Assembly: GCA_030610745.1 (NCBI GenBank)
Contig: JAUWRC010000069.1
Coordinates: 1 to 8,089, forward strand
From: Clostridia bacterium
Lineage (GTDB): Bacteria; Aerophobota; Aerophobia; Aerophobales; AE-B3A
Direction: 5' to 3'
DNA length: 8,089 nt
The translations under genes and the position numbers were made by a program. Shown piece by piece: positions 5,801 to 8,089 of the stretch. Positions within the stretch are counted from its first letter, which is position 1; the number at the start of each line of letters is the position of its first letter. The notes beneath the pieces were generated by a model. That model ran no database searches and was not told the origin of the DNA. It saw nothing but the letters and a program-made list of their open reading frames with translations.

Positions 5801-6071
5801 ATTGTTTCCTTTCTTTATCATCCATATCCCGAGCACTCAAAATAAGTGCCTCACCACTAAGTTTATAAATAAAAAATACTATAAGGTAACGCCCTGATTC
5901 TGTTCGACCAAGTGCAGCATAAAGGTCTTCTCCTGCTATATGTCCTTTTTGCACTTTACGATACAACGACTTTCCAAAAAGAACCTCTTCGACTTCCTCC
6001 TGAGTTACATTATGTTTCCAACTAATTTTGTCAATAATTTCTTGTAACCAAATAATATCTACAATATACAT
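5787..6071 (-). CDS. BrnT-like ribonuclease toxin
   Basis: A complete 94-residue protein of the BrnT family, small RelE-fold ribonucleases that inhibit translation until bound by BrnA. Family features are the KHNVTQEEVEEVLFG segment (residues 19-33, where typical members have KHGVSFEEA), the strand region GRTESGRYLIVFFIYK (55-70), and the C-terminal ILSARDMDDKERKQY (77-91), the ISAR...ER..Y signature. The start is ATG 6071 with AAGGAAA about 9 nt upstream. Toxin precedes antitoxin and overlaps it by 14 nt, the usual brnTA order. The N-terminus (MYIVDIIWLQEI) lacks the common FEWDP opening. No catalytic residue is obviously lost, so it may be active. Confidence 0.8.
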   Translation of the reverse strand: MYIVDIIWLQEIIDKISWKHNVTQEEVEEVLFGKSLYRKVQKGHIAGEDLYAALGRTESGRYLIVFFIYKLSGEALILSARDMDDKERKQYEKR

Positions 6072-6097
6072 TATAACGTTTCCTTAAAAAAAATCAA

Positions 6098-6258
6098 TCA
6101 GAATATGGAGCCAACTTGTCTCGGTATATGTGTTACTTTTTATTTATTGGATTCCACCAAATTTCATGACTGCCTTTAGCATTTCGATCGAATTCAAATC
6201 CCACCTTCTTAAGTTTTATTATTACTTGTCTATAGCTAAACCCAGATAATCTTCCCAT
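6098..6258 (-). pseudogene. Frameshifted and truncated HicA toxin gene
   Basis: From the ATG at 6258 the minus strand encodes a typical HicA N-terminus of 41 residues: SGFSYRQVIIKLKKVGFEF, then the catalytic KGSHEIWW with His at residue 31. It stops at a TAA at 6135-6133. Adding one A to the run of five A just before that stop restores VTHIPRQVGS, the expected next HicA strand (consensus like VTTIPRHVGK), until another stop at 6100-6098. The final helix (GTLRAILRQAG type) is absent. So there is a one-base deletion plus loss of the 3' end, probably where the BrnT cassette joined. It follows hicB with no gap (hicB stop at 6261-6259), the HicB-first order seen in some hic operons. The 42-codon product could still be made but should be inactive. 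Confidence 0.75.
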
Positions 6259-6501
6259 CTATGCCCCAATAGCAACATCAAGTTCTACTTCATCTGCAAT
6301 TTTTTTCAAAGTGCCAGGTAATTTATCTTCATGTTCAATGTAGGACTCTATGAGCTTTCTTGCCACATCCTGGGCTATCTCTATAGCTTCGGATACAGTA
6401 CGTCCCTGAGCTACAAGACCAGGCAAGTCATCACAAGTGGCAAGATATTCTCCCTCAGGTAAATGTTCAATCTTAAGATGTACTGTATATTCGTTTGACA
6501 T
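6259..6501 (-). CDS. HicB-family antitoxin, apparently orphaned
   Basis: A complete 80-residue HicB-like protein with the partial RNase H-like fold: strands YTVHLKIEHLPEGEYLATCDDLPGLVAQG (residues 5-33), the GRTVSEAIEIAQDVARKLIESYIEHEDKLP helix (33-62) and a short tail. It lacks a separate ribbon-helix-helix or HTH domain, as many short HicB proteins do. HicB binds HicA, an mRNA-cleaving toxin, and blocks its catalytic histidine. ATG 6501 has AAGGAAGGAAC upstream, and a TATAAT (6526-6521) could be its -10 box without a clear -35. Its HicA partner downstream is broken, so this gene has probably lost its target locally and may remain only as a decoy or by chance. Confidence 0.85.
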   Translation of the reverse strand: MSNEYTVHLKIEHLPEGEYLATCDDLPGLVAQGRTVSEAIEIAQDVARKLIESYIEHEDKLPGTLKKIADEVELDVAIGA

Positions 6502-6553
6502 AAGTTCCTTCCTTAATAAGATTATAATTACAAGATACGCCTCAGGACATTTC

Positions 6554-6595
6554 CCGAGTTAATATGCTCGGCTAAATAGCTTTGGCTATTTAGCC
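6554..6595. repeat. Tandem hairpins with a perfect 11-bp stem
   Basis: GGCTAAATAGC (6570-6580), a TTTG loop and GCTATTTAGCC (6585-6595) form a perfect 11-bp stem. A smaller CCGAG/CTCGG hairpin (6554-6571) overlaps its left foot. A short T run (ACTTTTC) follows only on the plus strand, where no gene is evident. It may be a weak terminator, a processed RNA end or part of a dispersed repeat. Confidence 0.6.
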
Positions 6596-6640
6596 ACTTT
6601 TCTTCCGTCGCTACATTTTCGTTGTTAGTTAATTGGTTAA

Positions 6641-6689
6641 TTTCCCCCTCACCTTGCTCCCCTCCCCAGAAGGGAGAGGAAATTTTTTT
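6641..6689. repeat. CCCTC/GGGAG-type dispersed repeat with terminator-like shape
   Basis: The stretch contains CCTCCCC, an AGAA loop and GGGAGAGG, an imperfect hairpin with one bulge, followed on the plus strand by AAATTTTTTT. Its first 13 bases are identical to 3031-3043. Sequences of this look (CCCTCACC ... CTCCCC ... GGGAGAGG) are, from general knowledge, widely dispersed in bacterial genomes. Confidence 0.5.
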
Positions 6690-6695
6690 CACGAA

Positions 6696-6736
6696 ATACG
6701 AGATACGAGCGACGAGCGACGAGCGACGAGCGACGA
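6696..6736. repeat. Heptamer tandem array (ATACGAG x2, CGACGAG x3 plus partial)
   Basis: The plus strand reads two ATACGAG units, three CGACGAG units and CGACGA, period 7. This is the same family as the arrays in dnaX and next to recR. It ends 5 nt before the tRNA 3' fragment. Confidence 0.88.
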
Positions 6737-6741
6737 ATTTA

Positions 6742-6769
6742 TGGCGGAGAGGGAAGGATTTGAACCCTC
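6742..6769 (-). tRNA. 3' fragment of a tRNA (serine-type), probable attachment-site scar
   Basis: On the minus strand the T-arm GAGGG-TTCAAAT-CCTTC (with one G-T pair) is followed by the acceptor strand CCTCTCC, discriminator G and CCA. A matching 5' acceptor would be GGAGAGG. That acceptor with discriminator G is typical of tRNA-Ser. No D-arm, anticodon arm or 5' acceptor is present upstream; 17 nt beyond the T-arm the frame of the HicA-like gene ends. It is a fragment, not a working tRNA. Integrases that use tRNA 3' ends leave exactly such a copy at one end of the element, with the intact tRNA at the other end, which would lie beyond 8089. Confidence 0.7.
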
Positions 6770-6786
6770 GAAGACGAAAAAGCTGC

Positions 6787-7080
6787 CTATTTAGATTTAA
6801 TCAACCCTTTGTCTTTCAAAATCTGATTATAGTCATCTCCTGTGATTGGACACTTGAATAAATCGATAACCTGTCTAATTGTATTTAATCTTAATTGCCT
6901 TTTCATCATTCCAAGAAGGTTCTCTCTATAAATCTTATACTTACTCCCATGCGATGTATATGTATAGGTGCCGGTCCTTTGCCCTTGATATTCATGGTAA
7001 AAATACCTATGATGTGTATCATCTCTTATAAAACCTTTAGAAGGAAGATTAGACTCTATTATTCTTCTTTCAATCTGCAT
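6787..7080 (-). CDS. HicA-like small protein, third gene of the TIGR04255 operon
   Basis: A 97-residue protein starting MQIERRIIES at ATG 7080, one base after the stop codon of the preceding gene; a TTG at 7092 inside that gene is a weaker option. I cannot name the family with certainty. The layout resembles a HicA/YcfA-type double-stranded-RNA-binding fold: a short helix, then SKGFIRDDTHHRYFYHEY (candidate catalytic His pair at about 24-25), a strand with TSHGSKYKI, then the helix ENLLGMMKRQLRL and a C-terminal CPITGDDYNQILKDKGL extension not seen in classical HicA. The order HicB-like then HicA-like suggests a toxin-antitoxin relationship; this is inference from sequence shape and context. 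It ends 17 nt before the tRNA fragment. Confidence 0.7.
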   Translation of the reverse strand: MQIERRIIESNLPSKGFIRDDTHHRYFYHEYQGQRTGTYTYTSHGSKYKIYRENLLGMMKRQLRLNTIRQVIDLFKCPITGDDYNQILKDKGLIKSK

Positions 7081-7081
7081 A

Positions 7082-7510
7082 TTATTCTTCAATAAGCAAA
7101 TTCTGATAGAGTTCTTTCAGTCTCAATGCGTCTCCTGCAAGTTTACTTTCATCAAGCTTCTTGTAGTACTCATAAAAATGTATAATATGCACGCATAAAT
7201 CCTGTAAAGCATCTTGGGGAGTATCCCCTGTACCGCAAACAACGAGATTTTCATTCTCAGCAAAAAATAAATCTTCATCACGATAAACTTTTACTGATAT
7301 GGGTCTAGGAATATAAAACTTTTTAGTCTCTACTTGCAATCTCCATATGGGGACTGGCTGATGCTTTCTACTCTGGATAAAAACTTGTCGTGAATCAATC
7401 GCAGGGGCTGTTTTAACTTCTGAAACACCGGAGCTTATATAATTTTCTGGCACATATGCCATTCTTTCCTTTATCACATCATAAGTATCTTCAACCAATG
7501 AAAGATTCAT
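7082..7510 (-). CDS. Unknown 142-residue protein with a HicB-like segment, second gene of the TIGR04255 operon
   Basis: A complete protein translated from ATG 7510, which shares its A with the TAA of the preceding gene (TAATG); GAGGTGATAT is the ribosome binding site. I do not recognise it by name. Residues 1-55 are a low-conservation-looking lead. At about 70-115 a strand RPISVKVYRDEDLFFAENEN is followed by LVVCGTGDTPQDALQDLCVHIIHFYEYY, recalling the strand-plus-helix of HicB antitoxins (G-x-G-x-T-x-x-E-A-L-x-D-L). A charged helix closes the protein. Tight coupling with the genes on both sides implies they act together. Antitoxin or adaptor roles are guesses. Confidence 0.7.
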   Translation of the reverse strand: MNLSLVEDTYDVIKERMAYVPENYISSGVSEVKTAPAIDSRQVFIQSRKHQPVPIWRLQVETKKFYIPRPISVKVYRDEDLFFAENENLVVCGTGDTPQDALQDLCVHIIHFYEYYKKLDESKLAGDALRLKELYQNLLIEE

Positions 7511-8088
7511 TATATCACCTCGCCACGCATGACTTTTTTATAATCGTCAGTTATTAACTCCTCGAATAAATATTTTGTATGTTGATGACTTTCATTGAGA
7601 TATTTATCTATTGAGCTAAAATCCAAGTTTTCTTTTTTAGCATAATCAAAATCTAAAAGAATGGCTTCTTGAGTTTGATCGTGTGAAATAGCGGGTTCAA
7701 TACGTGTGGTTATACTTCCTTCTTCAGTTTGAGATACAAAAATTATATTTAGATTTTCAAAATCGGTTGGTATGGATTTTGGTAAATCTATTTTAATATT
7801 CAAGTAATTCTTTATAGGGATAACATTTTTTTCCCTTGTAAAAGGTATAATATTTATATAACGCAGCCCTGTTCTATTAAGTTTTTGTATCTTAAATAAT
7901 TCTCCAAAGATAGAAAATATCCTCATCGTCTCTTTTTTAAATAGCTCAAAACCTTCATATTTTTTACAATATACTGCCATTTTATTGATAGAGAACATAA
8001 TTCCATTAGTGCCATCTTCGCGTTCGAATTTATATGGTTCTAAAGCTATCGCTCTGCCTTCGAATGACTTAGGAATCAAAACTTTAGA
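7510..8088 (-). CDS. TIGR04255-like family protein (N-terminus outside the window)
   Basis: The frame is open through base 8088, so the true start lies beyond the window; a TTG at 8079 is not likely to be it. The 192 residues visible match what I remember of the TIGR04255 family, sporadically distributed proteins of about 250 residues and unknown function. Matching features are the KLNRTGLRYINIIPF motif (7884-7840), the ILLDFDYAKKENLDF segment and the C-terminal FEELITDDYKKVMRGE end. About 60-80 N-terminal residues would be missing. It is the first visible gene of a three-gene minus-strand operon with start/stop overlaps, and it would be the first gene inside the element that ends at the tRNA fragment. 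No enzyme motif or membrane segment is visible. Confidence 0.75.
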   Translation of the reverse strand, partial: SKVLIPKSFEGRAIALEPYKFEREDGTNGIMFSINKMAVYCKKYEGFELFKKETMRIFSIFGELFKIQKLNRTGLRYINIIPFTREKNVIPIKNYLNIKIDLPKSIPTDFENLNIIFVSQTEEGSITTRIEPAISHDQTQEAILLDFDYAKKENLDFSSIDKYLNESHQHTKYLFEELITDDYKKVMRGEVI

Positions 8089-8089
8089 G

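Noticed and set aside
6742..6830. Complete tRNA gene on the minus strand
   Set aside because: Only the T-arm and 3' acceptor strand are present; no GGAGAGG 5' acceptor, D-arm or anticodon arm lies upstream on that strand.
6622..6861. Plus-strand 79-residue frame with a WRRGKDLNPRR segment
   Set aside because: It is the translation of a repeat, a heptamer array and the antisense of a tRNA 3' end, a common source of false gene calls.

Overview
The window looks like an AT-rich bacterial chromosome segment. A housekeeping block lies on the minus strand at about 255-5140, and an accessory stretch of small toxin-antitoxin-like genes, also on the minus strand, lies at about 5390-8089. The housekeeping proteins are bacterial, but I cannot assign a phylum. 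The many short heptamer tandem repeats, some inserted in frame in proteins, together with the small TA modules, resemble what is often seen in genomes of uncultured candidate phyla; this is an impression, not a placement.

Layout. Bases 1-222 hold the 3' end of an unidentified plus-strand gene. It converges on groEL, and a bidirectional terminator hairpin (192-229) sits between them. On the minus strand, in transcription order, come dnaX (5140-3389), ybaB/ebfC (3383-3051) and recR (2977-2375), the classic DNA replication/repair cluster, driven by a good sigma70-type promoter at 5202-5230. Next are groES (2194-1931) and groEL (1904-255), with their own near-consensus promoter at 2230-2257 and no visible CIRCE operator. 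The GroES lacks about nine residues of the dome (roof) hairpin.

From 5141 to 5527 there is no convincing gene. This gap holds the dnaX promoter, a possible helix-turn-helix remnant and an imperfect palindrome (5392-5515) with the layout of an integron attC site. Upstream of it in the minus direction are a BrnT-like toxin and CopG/BrnA-like antitoxin pair (6071-5528), then a HicB antitoxin whose HicA partner is frameshifted and truncated (6501-6098). The 6502-6786 spacer holds a perfect 11-bp hairpin, a CCCTC/GGGAG-type repeat, a heptamer array and a 28-nt 3' end of a serine-type tRNA. That tRNA end looks like the attachment scar of an integrated element. To its right is a tightly coupled three-gene operon running off the window: a TIGR04255-like protein, a 142-residue protein with a HicB-like segment and a 97-residue HicA-like protein. 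I consider this the best candidate for an undescribed system here.

A single repeat family links the regions: heptamer tandem arrays (CGAGCAA/CGAGCGA and diverged forms) at six places. They touch the recR stop codon, lie in the groES and recR leaders, are inserted twice in frame in the DnaX linker, and abut the tRNA fragment. The arrays have no stop codon in any of the six frames, which explains how they can be tolerated inside genes.
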